Source: Apostichopus californicus
Lineage: Eukaryota > Echinodermata > Holothuroidea > Aspidochirotida > Stichopodidae
NCBI GenBank assembly: GCA_020650975.1
Contig: JAIPMN010006161.1
Span: 9,281-30,454, forward strand
DNA length: 21,174 bases
Direction: 5' to 3'
The position numbers and the translations under genes were made by a program. A model generated the notes under the pieces. The model saw nothing but the letters and a program-made list of their open reading frames with translations. It made no database searches and was not told the origin of the DNA. Shown one piece after another: positions 1-11,020 of this stretch (position 1 is the stretch's first letter; every line of letters starts with the position of its first letter).

Positions 1-374
1 GAAAAGGGTGTCCACCCATAGTTGGCTGAATGCCCCCCCCCCCTTCATAAAAAAAATCTGACTGTATGATGAACCATGGCCCCCCCCTCCCTGTCTGCCT
101 GGCCACCAGCCCCTTTGTGCATGCAGTGGCACTATGTGAGAATTCTAGACATTTTACCGTAATGGCCCCCAAACATAATGATCAGATGATAAGCAGTTTA
201 CTCGTCCTGGCTACATCCCTGTACATAAACGTTACAAATAAGTTCATCTAAACATATACTTTTAAGAAGTGTACATGAAATGCAGAAAGGGAGATGTCCC
301 ATTGTAGTCATGACCAGAGCTCCATGAGTTTATAAATATTTTTTATGTTATGACTAATGAGAACTAAAACTCAC
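1..374. other. intron 6 of MPV17 copy B, window edge
   Basis: Begins with C-run low-complexity sequence at 36-46 and 80-90. I searched the minus strand for the terminal WNTYLSW exon and did not find it. Confidence 0.5.
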
Positions 375-427
375 CTATAATCTACAGGAAGGACATAAAA
401 ATTGACCACTTGGACAGCCGGGTAAAT
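375..427 (-). CDS. MPV17: MPV17 copy B, coding exon 6
   Basis: 53 nt, acceptor CTCTAG, donor GTGAGT. It encodes IYPAVQVVNFYVLPVDY plus two bases of a split Arg codon. The family motif is WPxxQxxNFxxVP; here W is Y. Length and phase equal copy A exon 6. Confidence 0.9.
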
Positions 428-3400
428 CTAGAGGTAAGACAAGTAAAATGGATAATTTTTACAACTGTAATTACTTGTACATCTGGTAAAAATCTCCAAA
501 CATTACATCGAAATTATAAACTATCATGGGCTCTCATAGAGGAGTATTCTTAAAGCATAAAATATGATTTACAAAAGTAGAAGGAATTTGAAATAGCTTC
601 ATCATACACTCAAGTTACCAAAACCTACGCTCTTGAAAATAACACTCGCTAATTGGACAATAATTAGTTCGATAACACCTAAAAGGTATCAAAGACATCA
701 AACTTACCATATATGAAGTGAATAATGTAGGTAGAAAATCCTGGTGAGGAGAGAAATGAAATAAACATAAAAATTAGAAAAAGAAATGGATGGAAAAAAA
801 TTACGAGAAATTAAAGAAATATCCCCAGAGAAGGCTGTGATTGGTTTACAATATTTTGTTGTAAATTTTGAAAGATTAAATAGGTGGGAAGCCAAATATT
901 ATAGCAAGCATCCTTTAATTGCTAAGGACAAGAATTTGGAAACTTTTCAAATTGTACAACTTTCTCCAGGTAAGAGAACGGTTGAGCTACGCCATCACAC
1001 AGCTCATGAATAATTCAATAAAAGAAAGTCCTTTGCAGTTGAAGCTTGAGGTTCATAATTCTGTGGTATTGGAAAATACATTTTCATACAGACATCTGTA
1101 TCCTTTTGTTAATAATTGCAACCCCTCCTCCCCTTCCCCACCCCCACTCCATCCCCCTCCCCACTCACAGTTAAAGGGATTTTAAATTGGAAGGTTTGAT
1201 GACTGTTATTGTTAAGGATACTTACTGCTTTCAGCTGGGATTTAATCTGCGGTCCTGTTCTGCCATTTCCCCAAGCTACGAAGGACATGAAACATGTTAT
1301 CAGGACCGGAGCAAAAACAGCCTGAGGAGAGAAAAGACAAGAAAGAAATCAGGATGTGAAGGAAGACACGAGGATAGGAAGTTCTAGGGCGTTGTGGTCA
1401 AGTGGTTAAGGCAGTGGACTTGTGATCTAAGGATTACAGGTTCGAGCCCTGGCCAGATCATTACGTTGTGTTCTTGGGCAAGGCGCTTCATCTCCATTGC
1501 CTCTCTTCACCCAGGTGTCTAAATGGGGACTTGTGAGGTAACTTGTAAATATAGTTGCATGCGCCGGTTTGTGGCTGCACCCTATGGGAAGTCCCCCAGG
1601 GGACACGTGGTTGTGGTGCACTGTGGTGTCCCAGGAGAGATTGATTGAATTGCGCACACTTTGGTGTGTAGGTGTGACAAGTGACCAGGTTAAGTTGTAA
1701 AGTCGTGTGAGAGGGCCTTGGCCCTGAACAAGACTGTAAACCTAAATATAAATATAAATAGGAAGGTAAATCTTTATGCTACTTTGTACAATCTACAATG
1801 AATACACATCAGAGGATGCACAGCCTGATAAAGAGGTGTGGCAGATTGAGCCCCCTCGGGTGGGATAAATTTAGGTGAACTTACAAATGTATTTTCCATG
1901 AAATGATTTCTTTCCATTGCAATCCAAAACTGCTTCAACCTCCCTTGTATTACTTTGTCCCTTCTTCTTCTCATTCTTCATTCTTTCTCACCAATGGTGT
2001 ATCTAGTTTTTCCCCCTCTACGTAGAGTATTTGACTATTTGACAAATCACCAGCATTACTATCTTCCCTGCCTATTTAGCAAATACCACCCGAGTCCCCT
2101 TTTTTTGGCCAAAAAAGGGGTAGATTGAATATCTACCTGAGTTGGTAATGCTAGCCATACTGAACACTCCTCTGCACAAATTCATGAATAAACACACTGT
2201 GTATTATTTCAGTGATCAAGCCAAACTTGTCTTCACACACAGAAAAGTAGTGCTGGCCATTAGAGCACTTGTGTTTACAATCATACAGGTGACTGGTCAA
2301 TTAATTATGTCCGCTCAAGGATGAATCCTAATGGCAGCATTTGGAGTAGTATCTGCTGTCAAGTAACAATTGTTAATGCTAATTTGAGGAGGACTGTTTT
2401 CCTATAGGCAGGCTTGACCGTCATGACAACTCGAAATTTTTGGAAAAACAAGGCGGCAAAAATATCTTACCTGATCAGTGATAACCTTGCACATGGGAAC
2501 CAACTTCCCAGAACCTTTGTACAATCTATCTAGCATCTTGTACCAACTTATCATAGCTGGACCCTATGAGAAAACAGATGTACACCAAAACAAAAGAAAA
2601 TATATATTAAAAGAATGTAGAAGCCATGTGGGCAAAGAATACAGTAGAATGACATGGTAATCCTGATCAACAGTAATAAATCTGGTCGATACTTGATGTG
2701 GGTTTTCTTTCTTTCTTTTTTTTTGGGGGGGGGGGAAGGGGGATGGTGGGGCAATGGTTGGCAATCACTTCAGTCCATTTTAACAACCTATATGCAAGTA
2801 ATATTTAATTATTAAGGGCAATTTTTCTCTAAAAGTCCCTTTCTTCCTACTTTCTGCATCGTATGAGATGAAACTACTGTAGGTGTTACTACGGGTAGGC
2901 AGGGATACAAGTTACTGTGCTACGGGTTGGTTAAATAGTGATTAGGGGTTAGAAAAGCTCACTTGGTTTAGGACAGTTTCTAATCCTTCAGTCAATTCTA
3001 GCCGATGATATCAGATCATATCACCGGAAATAAATATTGTTGTACACTATTCTTAGCATTCTTTCAGAATTTTTTCATAATCTCCCAACATCCTTTCTAA
3101 GTTTCAATGATTTGCTTAAAGGGTGTGAAGACTTGCGCAAAAAGAAACATCTAATGCCAGTTATCTGACCTAGTTTCGAATGAGGTGTAACAGAAGTGTT
3201 AGACACCACCATCGATCCCAGAAAATACACACACACAGCTTGCTACCGTCGGTAATTAGACACTAGTACAGTATACAGTCAGTACATACAGCTGCGGTCA
3301 ATACCCACAGCACAGTGTATAAACGATACAGCGATGGACATATCAGGTCTAGCTAAAGATAACAAGGTATCACGTTTCATTACTGTCTGCATTTTGTAGC

Positions 3401-4502
3401 GACACAAACAAAACATCACTTGCAAGCAACAGAAAGTTACTTTTTCAGGTGGCCGCACGCGGTTTGGGGCGAGTCTTCAATGCCTTTAAGATAAAAGAAT
3501 TATCTATAGACAAAATATAAAAGAACACTCACAACAAAAACAGCTCCGAACAAGGCCTGTCGAGATGTCCTTGCAAAATCATGTCCCTTGATGCCCTTCT
3601 TTTCCACGACTTGCTGGGCTAAAATGTCACCGATGCCGATGAGAACACCTGACAAGATCGATATGTTGAGCAGAAATCAGTTCACAAAATGGAAAAGCCA
3701 TTGAAATTAAAAGAAAAGCTGAAATTTTCATTTTGAAAAGAATGTGGAAACTGGGAGGAAGGGTGAATGAAGGGGCTTGGAAGAGGGTTAACTTTTGTGA
3801 AATAAGTAATTTAAAACAACTAACATCATACACACTCCTGTACGTTAGTTTAGAGACCCAAGGATCAGGAAGCCTAACAGTGCCTTATTTGAGACCCTAT
3901 CCGTGTTAGATCGTGGATGAACACTGGCCTATTTCAAGCCTTCTCTTTTCGATAAGTGTTCAGAGGATAACGAGGCAGGGGTGTTAATTCACTGACATTC
4001 CTGCTCCCGGGACTACCATTTAACGTCCACATCCGACGGACGAGGGTGTATGCCACACCATCTGACCACTTTCTCAAATACTGAGGTAGGCAAAGGCACC
4101 CCATTCGACATCACTGCAGTGCAGCCATGACGAACAAAATTGTTTCAAAACCAAGTGAAGAACAGAAGCAAACCCGTTTTTGAAAGTTCACAGACAAGAA
4201 ATACCAAATCCACGGAAGACTCCGCATTTCACCACTGCACTGCAGCAATTTTTGAATAGGTCAAGAGAATCTGGCTCCTGGCGGATTATGATCCTGGAAC
4301 CTAAGGATTGTGAGGTGGACACTCTTACCGCTGAACTGAGCCTTTGCCTGGGTGTTTAATTCCATGCACTAGTAAATTACAGTATAAAGTCTGTAATACA
4401 ATTGACGCAAATATCTGTACCTGCAGTGAGCCCTTGGGCTTTGATTGGATGAGTGACAAGAAACCGTTGATAGGAGCGCCACGCTAAGGTTATCTTTGAC
4501 AT
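375..4502 (-). CDS. MPV17: MPV17-like protein, copy B (six coding exons, 3' end off window)
   Basis: Second member of a tandem MPV17 pair. Family knowledge: MPV17 is a small four-helix protein of the mitochondrial inner membrane, needed for mitochondrial DNA and nucleotide maintenance. Coding exons joined on the minus strand: 4502-4421, 3648-3533, 2563-2471, 1321-1226, 740-708, 427-375, giving 157 codons plus 2 nt. Visible motifs: AWRSYQRFL and HP near the N terminus, GIGDILAQQ at about residues 32-40, FARTSRQ, GPAMISWYKMLDR from residue 67, VFAP, GNGRT, DFLPTL, YPAVQVVNFYVLP. All junctions are GT-AG and in frame. The start ATG has an in-frame TAA four codons upstream. The last exon (WNTYLSW region in copy A) is expected left of position 1; copy A's equivalent intron is 903 nt and only 374 nt is available here. 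No frameshift or stop is seen, so it looks functional but is incomplete in this window. A diverged MPV17-like family member is the alternative to true MPV17. Confidence 0.9.
708..740 (-). CDS. MPV17: MPV17 copy B, coding exon 5 (33-nt micro-exon)
   Basis: 33 nt encoding DFLPTLFTSYM between acceptor CACCAG and donor GTAAGT. The sequence fits the family D(F/Y)xxTLxxxY stretch. Copy A has a 33-nt exon at the same place with the same phase, which is what makes so short an exon believable. Confidence 0.87.
1226..1321 (-). CDS. MPV17: MPV17 copy B, coding exon 4
   Basis: 96 nt, 32 codons, acceptor CCTCAG and donor GTAAGT. It encodes AVFAPVLITCFMSFVAWGNG, then RTGPQIKSQLKA. This is the third membrane segment plus the loop with the NG motif. 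22 of 32 residues match copy A. Confidence 0.92.
1387..1757 (+). mobile_element. tRNA-derived SINE, copy 1 (intron 3 of MPV17 copy B)
   Basis: The head carries a pol III A box TGGTCAAGTGG and B box GGTTCGAGCCC at tRNA-like spacing. A ~250-bp body follows, then an A/T tail of AAATAT-type units. An 8-bp target duplication ATAGGAAG flanks it at 1374-1381 and 1758-1765, slightly separated from the head on the left. It is antisense to the host gene. Antisense open frames through the body are shared with SINE copy 2 and carry no known protein. Confidence 0.88.
2096..2120. repeat. short palindrome around TTTGGCCAAA
   Basis: CCCC, seven T, GGCC, six A, GGGG: a near-perfect palindrome in intron 3 of MPV17 copy B. 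Cause unknown. Confidence 0.75.
2471..2563 (-). CDS. MPV17: MPV17 copy B, coding exon 3
   Basis: 93 nt, 31 codons, between acceptor CTCATAG and donor GTAAGA. It encodes GPAMISWYKMLDRLYKG and ends with KVITDQ. The GP...WYK.LDR core is the best-conserved part of the family. 21 of 31 residues are identical to copy A. Confidence 0.92.
3120..3485. mobile_element. TTAA-flanked MITE, copy 1 (intron 2 of MPV17 copy B)
   Basis: A 366-bp non-autonomous element flanked by TTAA at 3116-3119 and 3486-3489. It starts AGGGTGTGAAGACTTGCGC and ends GGCGAGTCTTCAATGCCT, so the ends are imperfect inverted repeats (AGG...TGAAGACT.GC). TTAA duplication is typical of piggyBac- and Kolobok-type transposons. The superfamily is inference, because TTAA plus the palindromic end could also be read as a TA duplication. 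It has no coding capacity. Confidence 0.85.
3533..3648 (-). CDS. MPV17: MPV17 copy B, coding exon 2
   Basis: 116 nt between acceptor TTGTCAG and donor GTGAGT. It completes the split Gly and encodes VLIGIGDILAQQVVEKKG, then an HDFARTSRQ stretch and the start of the second membrane segment (LFGAVFV). Same length and phase as copy A exon 2. Confidence 0.92.
4240..4345 (-). mobile_element. degenerate tRNA-like sequence, possible SINE head
   Basis: On the minus strand GGCTCAGTTCAGCGGTAAGA followed by CCACCTCACAATCC resembles the D arm and Val(CAC)-type anticodon arm. The B box region GGTTCCAGGATC is poor. Too decayed to be a working tRNA. A SINE body could extend to about 3850, but I cannot set its end. 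Confidence 0.35.
4421..4502 (-). CDS. MPV17: MPV17 copy B, coding exon 1
   Basis: 82 nt: 27 codons plus the first base of a split Gly codon. It encodes MSKITLAWRSYQRFLVTHP then IKAQGLTA, matching the family N terminus (WRxYQxxLxxHP, Q, LTAG). The donor is GCAG|GTACAG. A TAA lies in frame upstream of the ATG, fixing the start. Confidence 0.88.
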
Positions 4503-6892
4503 GTTGGTATCGGTTTAATTGTCACTTGAAACAGACAAACAAAGAAGACACTGGCTAGCATTACATCAATAATACTGTTAAGTTTATAATCTTGTGTATA
4601 GTCTTCCAAAATAGAAACAGCACTGTTTGGCCAGAAAACCTATGGAATGAAAGAAATCAAGAAGATTGCTCTTGAAGTTGAAATGTTTTGCACCCAGGTG
4701 TGATATCATAGAAGCTGATAAACCTCCTTTACATGTAGCTTCTTAAAACTTAACATCTAATTTCATACTTAAAAATTGGAATACATCACAATATGATCAT
4801 AATGTAGCTAAGTCATTGACATACATATTGTTAACTTCACATCCTCTTTGGGCAAAGTCAGAGCTCTATCAAATCTAAGGTAGAAAATTATATAGTGCTA
4901 AAAATGAAGGGGAAAAAACAGTAGTTTGTCAGTGTGCAATATGACATTACACCTGTTTGATTCATATAAGGTACAATCTGTGACAATATTAATTTAATTA
5001 CCAATATCTTGATATGCTCAGTACAGTACAGTACTGTATGTACTGTACAGATCTGCTAGAATTGCTGGCAAACTTTCCTCTGGATTATCCTTTTGAATAG
5101 CTACAGCAGGTCCAGAACCTAACTTAACAAACATTAGATACTTTCTCTGTACATACACCTAAGTCCAAAGGCAAGCTGGGGGATAACCCTCAGATTCGAA
5201 AAACAACCTTTAGTTTTAAATAAGAACTACTGTACTGTATAGTTGCACTAACTTGCTTGACCTTCGTACAGTCGTATTAGCCTCGCTGAATCGGTAACAA
5301 CAATTTCATGTACGACTGTGCGCAGTTTGCTCTAGCAAGTGACGAGGTTCTATCAGTCACCGCGCCCCTTTATTGCAAAAGGGCGATCAAAGTTTCATTA
5401 AGCAAATGAACTGATTAAATTGATTCTAAACTTATTACTTCTTTACCTGAAAATACTTACGTGTATGTGTTGTGAATAAATAGTGCAAGAACAGCAGTTA
5501 TGCAATCTTCAAAGATGAGGACAAGGTAGCATGTAACTTCTACAAAGTTTCTTAAGTGTGTCCCGTACACGAACCTAAACACCGACTATGATTTTGTGAT
5601 CCATCGTTACTGATTCCAAAATCCAAAGGTTTCAAAATATACTACAGTATGTTAATTCTGACACGTTACAAAATATGATAAATTGTTGACTGTGGTAGTA
5701 ATAAGCTTGCATTTTATTGGGGTCATACCCCGCCCCCCCCCCCAATCCCTTTTGATGAAGTGGCACTAGAAATCAATTACATGCATATTTACTTTCCAAC
5801 AAAACGGATCCTCTGTGCTTCCCATAAATGTGGCACCATTTAATGACATAACGTTGGGAAAGGGGCACACCTCATTCATGAAAGCTAGGGGCACTTTTGA
5901 GGAAGATAATCACAGGTGTTGATTATGTAGGCCTTCAGATCTTTACAATATCTTTATATATATGTATAGTACATCCATGACTATTGGTTAGTTGATCAAA
6001 GAGTGTAAGCCAGAATCAGAACCATGTTGCCTATACTTCTGGGGGAGGTTTCGCCTTTCGCCACTCCCTCCGCCACCTCTCCACCACCCCCAAAAGAAAA
6101 TCAAGGGCGGTTCGCCACTACCGACAGACTATTACGAACAATTCCTAGTATAAAATGCATAACTATATTACATGTAGGTCTATATAAGGGTCAATTAAAC
6201 AGTTGAAAATTATTCAACATTCTTTCAAAAGTTAGTGCAAAAAAAAAGAGAGTAACATCTTGTATCTAGGCACCCCCCATTTCTACACACATTTTTGGGG
6301 TCCCCTTCCACAGGGCAACACAACCTCAACTGGTTGCCGCATTTCATGTCGTGTTTTAAGTAGACACACCAAACTCCAGCCCGAGAAAAGGACAATTGTA
6401 AAACATAACAAAATATGTAATTTTCTTTATTTATTGATGGTACCCATCATTAAATATGACATTATGAATGAAATAGTACACAAAACTGGATATAAGTTGA
6501 TTCAAACAACTCTGGTAAAATAACTGTGGATTTTAGTAATTAATACAACATGATTTGCATCATACTAGTACAAGTTATAATTACCTTTCACCAGGTCGAT
6601 ACACAAAAGTCTCACTAGTAGACTGTGATTAATATTATCATATAAAACAAGGGAATTATTACAATAATTCAGACCATTTTTTGCATGGATAGACGTAAGT
6701 CATTTCCATGAATAAGAAAATTTCCGTGAAAAGTTGGGCAGTATACTGATATTGTTTTGGGCATTACATCCAATGGAACAATTCCAAATATAGCTCCCAA
6801 CAGCATTTCCTTTTACACCTGCCTTTTATTTTCCCTATGAATTAAACCAATTTTTTTTTAACCCTTAACATAAACTGTACCTAAGATGAACA
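4503..6892. other. spacer upstream of MPV17 copy B
   Basis: No gene seen. Contains a GTAC/CAGTAC-rich stretch at 5019-5050, a C run at 5732-5743 and ordinary AT-rich sequence. The copy B promoter should lie in the first part, but no element stands out. Confidence 0.5.
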
Positions 6893-6929
6893 GCCATTCT
6901 AAGGGGGTGATGTACCCCCTAAGAATGGC
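6893..6929. repeat. short near-perfect hairpin
   Basis: Arms of 16 nt (6893-6908 and 6914-6929) with one mismatched position and a GATGT loop: GCCATTCTAAGGGGGT against ACCCCCTAAGAATGGC. Too short for a typical pre-miRNA; could be the core of a palindromic MITE. Confidence 0.8.
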
Positions 6930-7433
6930 CTCTCTCTGCCCTCCACCAAAGACCAGATCTATTTTCATTTCTTTAATATAATTGACCCCTCCAAGACTTG
7001 GAACATCTTTCTGATATTATGTTTCTTACTCTGTCCAAAAAAACAACTTATAATTCCTGAATCAGTTTACAAAGCTAGAAAATATGTGTCGATATTAAGA
7101 ACTAAAAAGTACCGCTTTGTTGCAGCAACAAGTCAAGGTTTCAAAACAATTACAATTTAATACCAATAAAGACTTTCCAGCTTATAATAAACTCTGTCAC
7201 CTTTTATCTGTTCCGTTGAAATCATGACACATGTCTTTAGGGTATCATGTCAAAATAAAGAGCTGCAGCAGCTGTAAAATCCCCTGCAGCAAGGCTGCAT
7301 AACTCAATATAAAACAACAGAGATTATCTTGGTCAATCAACAGTGCCTATTGTGTGAAACTAAGTTATATGTCACCGAGACAACGCTCAATGAAGCTGAA
7401 CAAGTAGTCGGAGGTTTTAACCCGTTTATTGCA

Positions 7434-7756
7434 CACGTGGCTCAACAGGACCACGTGAAAAAATTGTTACCGGGCAAAACCAACCGCACAACAAACTGCG
7501 GTGTGCAGGGGTTTACCAGGGTTTACTGCGGCTTTCTGGGGCGTACGGCGGCTTTATTCTAATGGTCTGCTATAGTAGCACATGCGACGCCTCTCTGAAC
7601 CAGGAGAGGAATGAAGCATATGTACCTCACATAATGCGTAAGTATGCATCGATTATGTAAGTGTGCATCGATTACGTAAGTATGCAAATCGAGGAGGTGG
7701 GTATAAAAGGTCACATCCTACACACCATTGGGCGAGGGCAGCATTGACCTTTGCCC
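7434..7756 (+). promoter_or_regulatory. promoter-like cluster: E-boxes, octamer, TATA box
   Basis: In order: CACGTG at 7434-7439 and 7452-7457, three ~19-bp imperfect units (GTAAGTATGCATCGATTAT type) at 7638-7690 with TTACGTAA at 7672-7679, the POU octamer ATGCAAAT at 7682-7689, TATAAAAG at 7702-7709, and TGACCTTTGCCC (reverse of a DR1 nuclear-receptor site) at 7745-7756. A start site would be expected near 7730-7740 on the plus strand. No coding exon or small RNA was recognised downstream. Short motifs can arise by chance. Confidence 0.35.
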
Positions 7757-8321
7757 GACCTCGACCCAAGCGGAAATTTCCCCTTGGTCACGCTAAGAAA
7801 ATAACACACATCGGCAACGATGACATTATATATTGTGCGAAACTGCACAGTACGAAAGATTACATCCTATGCAACCTCACTGCAGGATGCTGTAGACCCC
7901 ACCCCCCCCTCCCTCACCTCAGAATTACACATTTGACAGTGCATAATTGGAATGACTAGAATTTACATGAATTATTCTACAAGATAATACCGATATTATC
8001 ACCTTGGAAACAACTGATTAGCTTGACGTGATATCTGACGTGGTATCGTCGATGGCATAAGCGATTTTCACTAAATACACTCTCAAGTTTCATGCATTTA
8101 GGACAGAGGTAGTCAAGGATGTAAAACAGACGGTAAACCATCAAACAGATTGTCATCTCTTACTCGTTTGTGCTCGTCAAACTGGAAATACTACAAATCT
8201 TTTAACATTGGAATGATTAGAAAATTGGAATCATTAATTATTCTATATTTTTATCGCGTAACATTTTAAATCTTCAGAATACATATTATCTGTTGGCAGT
8301 CAACTGATGATCTCCATTGAT
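7757..8321. other. spacer without recognised gene
   Basis: Follows the promoter-like cluster. Open frames are short and unlike any family I know. A C-rich patch lies near 7898-7912. Nothing else is supported. Confidence 0.4.
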
Positions 8322-8485
8322 CAGGGATGAGCCTGGGGTAAAAAAAAAATCACGGAACTTTGCAAAAATTGCGGTATAGGCTCCAGTTTGCGTATGCTAC
8401 AGTGTGTTAGGATAATAGTTTTTGTCCCCGAGGTAGAAAAGAAATCACGGATATTCCGCGAATTCGCGGAAAAAGCTCATGCCTG
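8322..8485. mobile_element. short TIR element, probably hAT-like MITE
   Basis: 164 bp. Ends CAGGGATGAGC and GCTCATGCCTG are inverted repeats with one mismatch, flanked by direct repeats ATTGAT at 8316-8321 and 8486-8491. Only 6 bp of duplication is clear rather than 8. Close to the right end is an 18-nt perfect palindrome TTCCGCGAATTCGCGGAA at 8454-8471. Confidence 0.75.
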
Positions 8486-8972
8486 ATTGATGATCTCAGT
8501 GATGAGGGATTTGGTAAATCAAGTACCTTCCTAGTGAAGCTATGATAGGTCTTAGGGGAATTACAGTGCAGTGTCATTGCAAATTGCTTTAGTGCCTCAG
8601 AATACTGCAATGCATGTGGCCTTTTGTTCGTGCAAATTTGCAATATCGTTTCTCAATATGTCCAGCTTCACGCCACTCAAGGTTGTGTCTGGAGCCACTC
8701 GTTAAACCTCTGTTGTAATGTATGCCACATCTCGTAGCTCTTTGAGTATGTCTTTTATTGTTTAGTATTTTCTTTCATTCAGACTTTTTGTTTGCAGAAC
8801 CCTTTATTTTCTTTTTCAAATGCTCATTTTCTAGCAGAACGTCTTTCATTGTTTTTTGTTTCCTTGTTACCCGAACGTTGCGGATCAGTGACATCCTGGT
8901 TTATAATGGTAGGGTTTATAATACCTCCAAAGACTCTCTTTCTGGGGGGAGGTGGGGGGGGGGCGGGGCGGG

Positions 8973-9664
8973 CCGCGAATATTTTTTTCCCAAACTGAAC
9001 TGACACTGAGATTATTTCCTCGATTCTGATTGGCTCTCAGCGAGCACGTCAAACGTCAAACAAGTCAAAAGACACAGACATATCGTCAAATGCATTTTTT
9101 TTTGTGTACACTCACTGGCTGGCACATAACTCGCTCGCCGTCTTCATGGCCACTGCATATTCGACTAGGCCTATCATGGTTCATTGACTGAATACATTTT
9201 GAATTTATGATTATAAAACTAAAAGTAGGCCTATCGCAACTCCGAATGTACACAAACACCTCGTACATAATGTACATCGGCTACATGTATACAATTACAA
9301 ATGCACTGTTTTATTGTGTTGTATGCTATACACAGTACAATAGGCTACACTACATGTGTTGTGTAGAGCAGAGTCAAGCGAGTAAACAAACGATCGAGGA
9401 CTGCCTATAATGGGCGCAGTAGTTGGGAATAGTTGCTTCATTGTGTTAAGAACACTATATACTTTCGTTCATATACCTACCAAAAGTTCTGGAAAGTTGC
9501 TAATGTGAATATCTTGAATTTGTTCGTGTTGATCATTCTGATATCGACAGAGTATGGATGGATTCATGTTGAATACTAAAGTATATCACTTGCTCGCTGA
9601 GAGCCAATCAGAATCGAGGAAATAATTTCAGTGTCAGTTCAGTTTGGGAAAAAAATATTCGCGG
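8973..9664. mobile_element. foldback element with 74-nt inverted arms
   Basis: The left arm 8973-9046 and right arm 9591-9664 are reverse complements with one mismatch in 74. The outer ends read CCGCGAATATTTTTTTCCC, and both outer flanks are G-rich. The interior (about 540 bp) has no recognisable transposase. No target duplication can be read with confidence because the left flank is low complexity. Confidence 0.85.
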
Positions 9665-10354
9665 GCGGGTCTTGGCATTGATTCTGTCCGTTTCATATGT
9701 TTCTGGGAATTAAAAAATTGTTGGCACAGCATCCTTTTTGAGTCTTCTTCCTTCAATCTCTGTACCACTGACATAGGAAATAGGAGTAAAATGCTCACCA
9801 CACGGGATGGAGAATCCTTAACAAAAGTGTTCACCCCCAGTCCACAACTATGTCTTCTTCTTTCTTCAGATAAAAAATAATATGAAATGTTTCTACATTT
9901 CTTCTTTTGTGTATCATGACAAAACTTGTAATTGGAATTGATAGAATACATGATTGTGTAACAATCCTAATAAATTTACAAGAAAACCCAAAATTCCTCA
10001 CTTTGCATATTTGCTTCATATAGTTATTAACCTATTATCATTAGCCTAACAGGTCCCTGTCATATAATTCTATTAAATGAAAGAGCAAAACTTAGGTATA
10101 AATTACCTGAAAGGTTTGATGGGAGTCCATGATAATATTTAACATCAAATATAGATATCATTTTATTAGCAGCCTCGAATAATTTTGGATCAAAAACAGT
10201 TCAAAGATTAATTACTACAGTTGTTTAATTTATCACATATAATTGCACTTGATGAGAAAGTGGAAATAAAACCTCTCTGGTTAAAAAAAGCCTGACATCT
10301 GATGATATCAAACCTTGAGTGTTTAGGGCTTTGTACCATCTACAGGAACCTATA
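9665..10354. other. spacer without recognised gene
   Basis: AT-rich DNA between the foldback element and the LINE-like fragment. Open frames here partly arise from the foldback arm. Nothing else seen. Confidence 0.45.
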
Positions 10355-10480
10355 GAAGAAAAGAGATAGATAGAGAGATAGATAGAGATTTATTTCGTCC
10401 ATAAGATATGGAAATTTGTCGCCCTGCAGCAAAACACATAAAAAATCAAAATTTTAAAGTTACATACAGAATACAGTTAA
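10355..10480 (-). mobile_element. probable LINE-type retrotransposon 3' end
   Basis: On the minus strand the segment reads CCATATCTTATGGACGAAAT, then AAATCTCTATCTATCTC-type units. A conserved 3' end followed by a short tandem tail is the usual form of a CR1/L2/RTE-like LINE or LINE-dependent SINE. No reverse transcriptase is present, and the upstream limit is a guess. Confidence 0.4.
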
Positions 10481-10566
10481 ATATTAGTATAAACAAAACA
10501 CAGAGAAGTTGAATGAAAAGGTAAAAATATCAACAGCAACAATATCCATACATGTGAGAAAAATAT

Positions 10567-10596
10567 ACACATATATATACATATATATACATATAA
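10567..10596. repeat. (TA)/(CATA) microsatellite
   Basis: ACACATATATATACATATAT-type tract in the spacer between the two genes. Confidence 0.8.
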
Positions 10597-10839
10597 CAAA
10601 AACAAACAGACAAGACTATAAAACAAAAGAAACCTATCTAACTACCCTCTGTTTGAAAAGAGAAACAGAATTGGGTAAAAAAGAAAACCTGAATCTGTTA
10701 TGCTTAGACCATGTTATGCTTCATGCATAATCTCTTATGCATGAAAAAGAATGTTAGAGAGGTTTGGAATGTCTTCATCATCATAGCTCAGTAAAAGGGC
10801 AGAGGATAAGAGGAACCATATTTTTGTTTATGCATATCA

Positions 10840-11020
10840 GGTACCTCCCCTCACCCCCCCTCTCCCCCCCCTCTAAAACATAAATTTCTTTCTGGAGGTG
10901 GGGGGGGGGAGGGGAGGGTTGGTTGGGAGGGTTGGGAAGAGCCCTCCAATTCCCTGAAATGGCAGTTATCTTCAATGACCCCAGGCCCACCCCACCTTAC
11001 AAAATCCTGGATCCGTATGA
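10840..11020. repeat. C-run / G-run inverted tract in an interspersed repeat
   Basis: C-rich runs at 10846-10872 face G-rich runs at 10896-10942, able to form a hairpin or, on the plus strand, a G-quadruplex (several GGG tracts close together). Read on the minus strand the right end gives GGATCCAGGATTTTGTAAGG, resembling a decayed hAT-like terminus (CAGGGGCGGATCCAGG type). Confidence 0.45.

Noticed and set aside
786..1013. 75-codon plus-strand frame in intron 4 of MPV17 copy B
   Set aside because: Lysine/glutamate-rich in AT-rich DNA, no known family, opposite strand to the host gene, and no splice context seen. Chance is the simpler reading.
1387..1460. Intact tRNA gene
   Set aside because: A and B boxes are present, but the anticodon stem does not pair well and the sequence continues into a repeated body, so it is a SINE head.
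5019..5050. Long palindrome of CAGTAC/GTACTG
   Set aside because: The arms do not pair cleanly when aligned; it is a simple GTAC-rich repeat.
7638..7690. Three short tandem units suggesting a CRISPR-like array
   Set aside because: The units are contiguous without spacers and the DNA is eukaryotic; treated as part of the promoter-like cluster.
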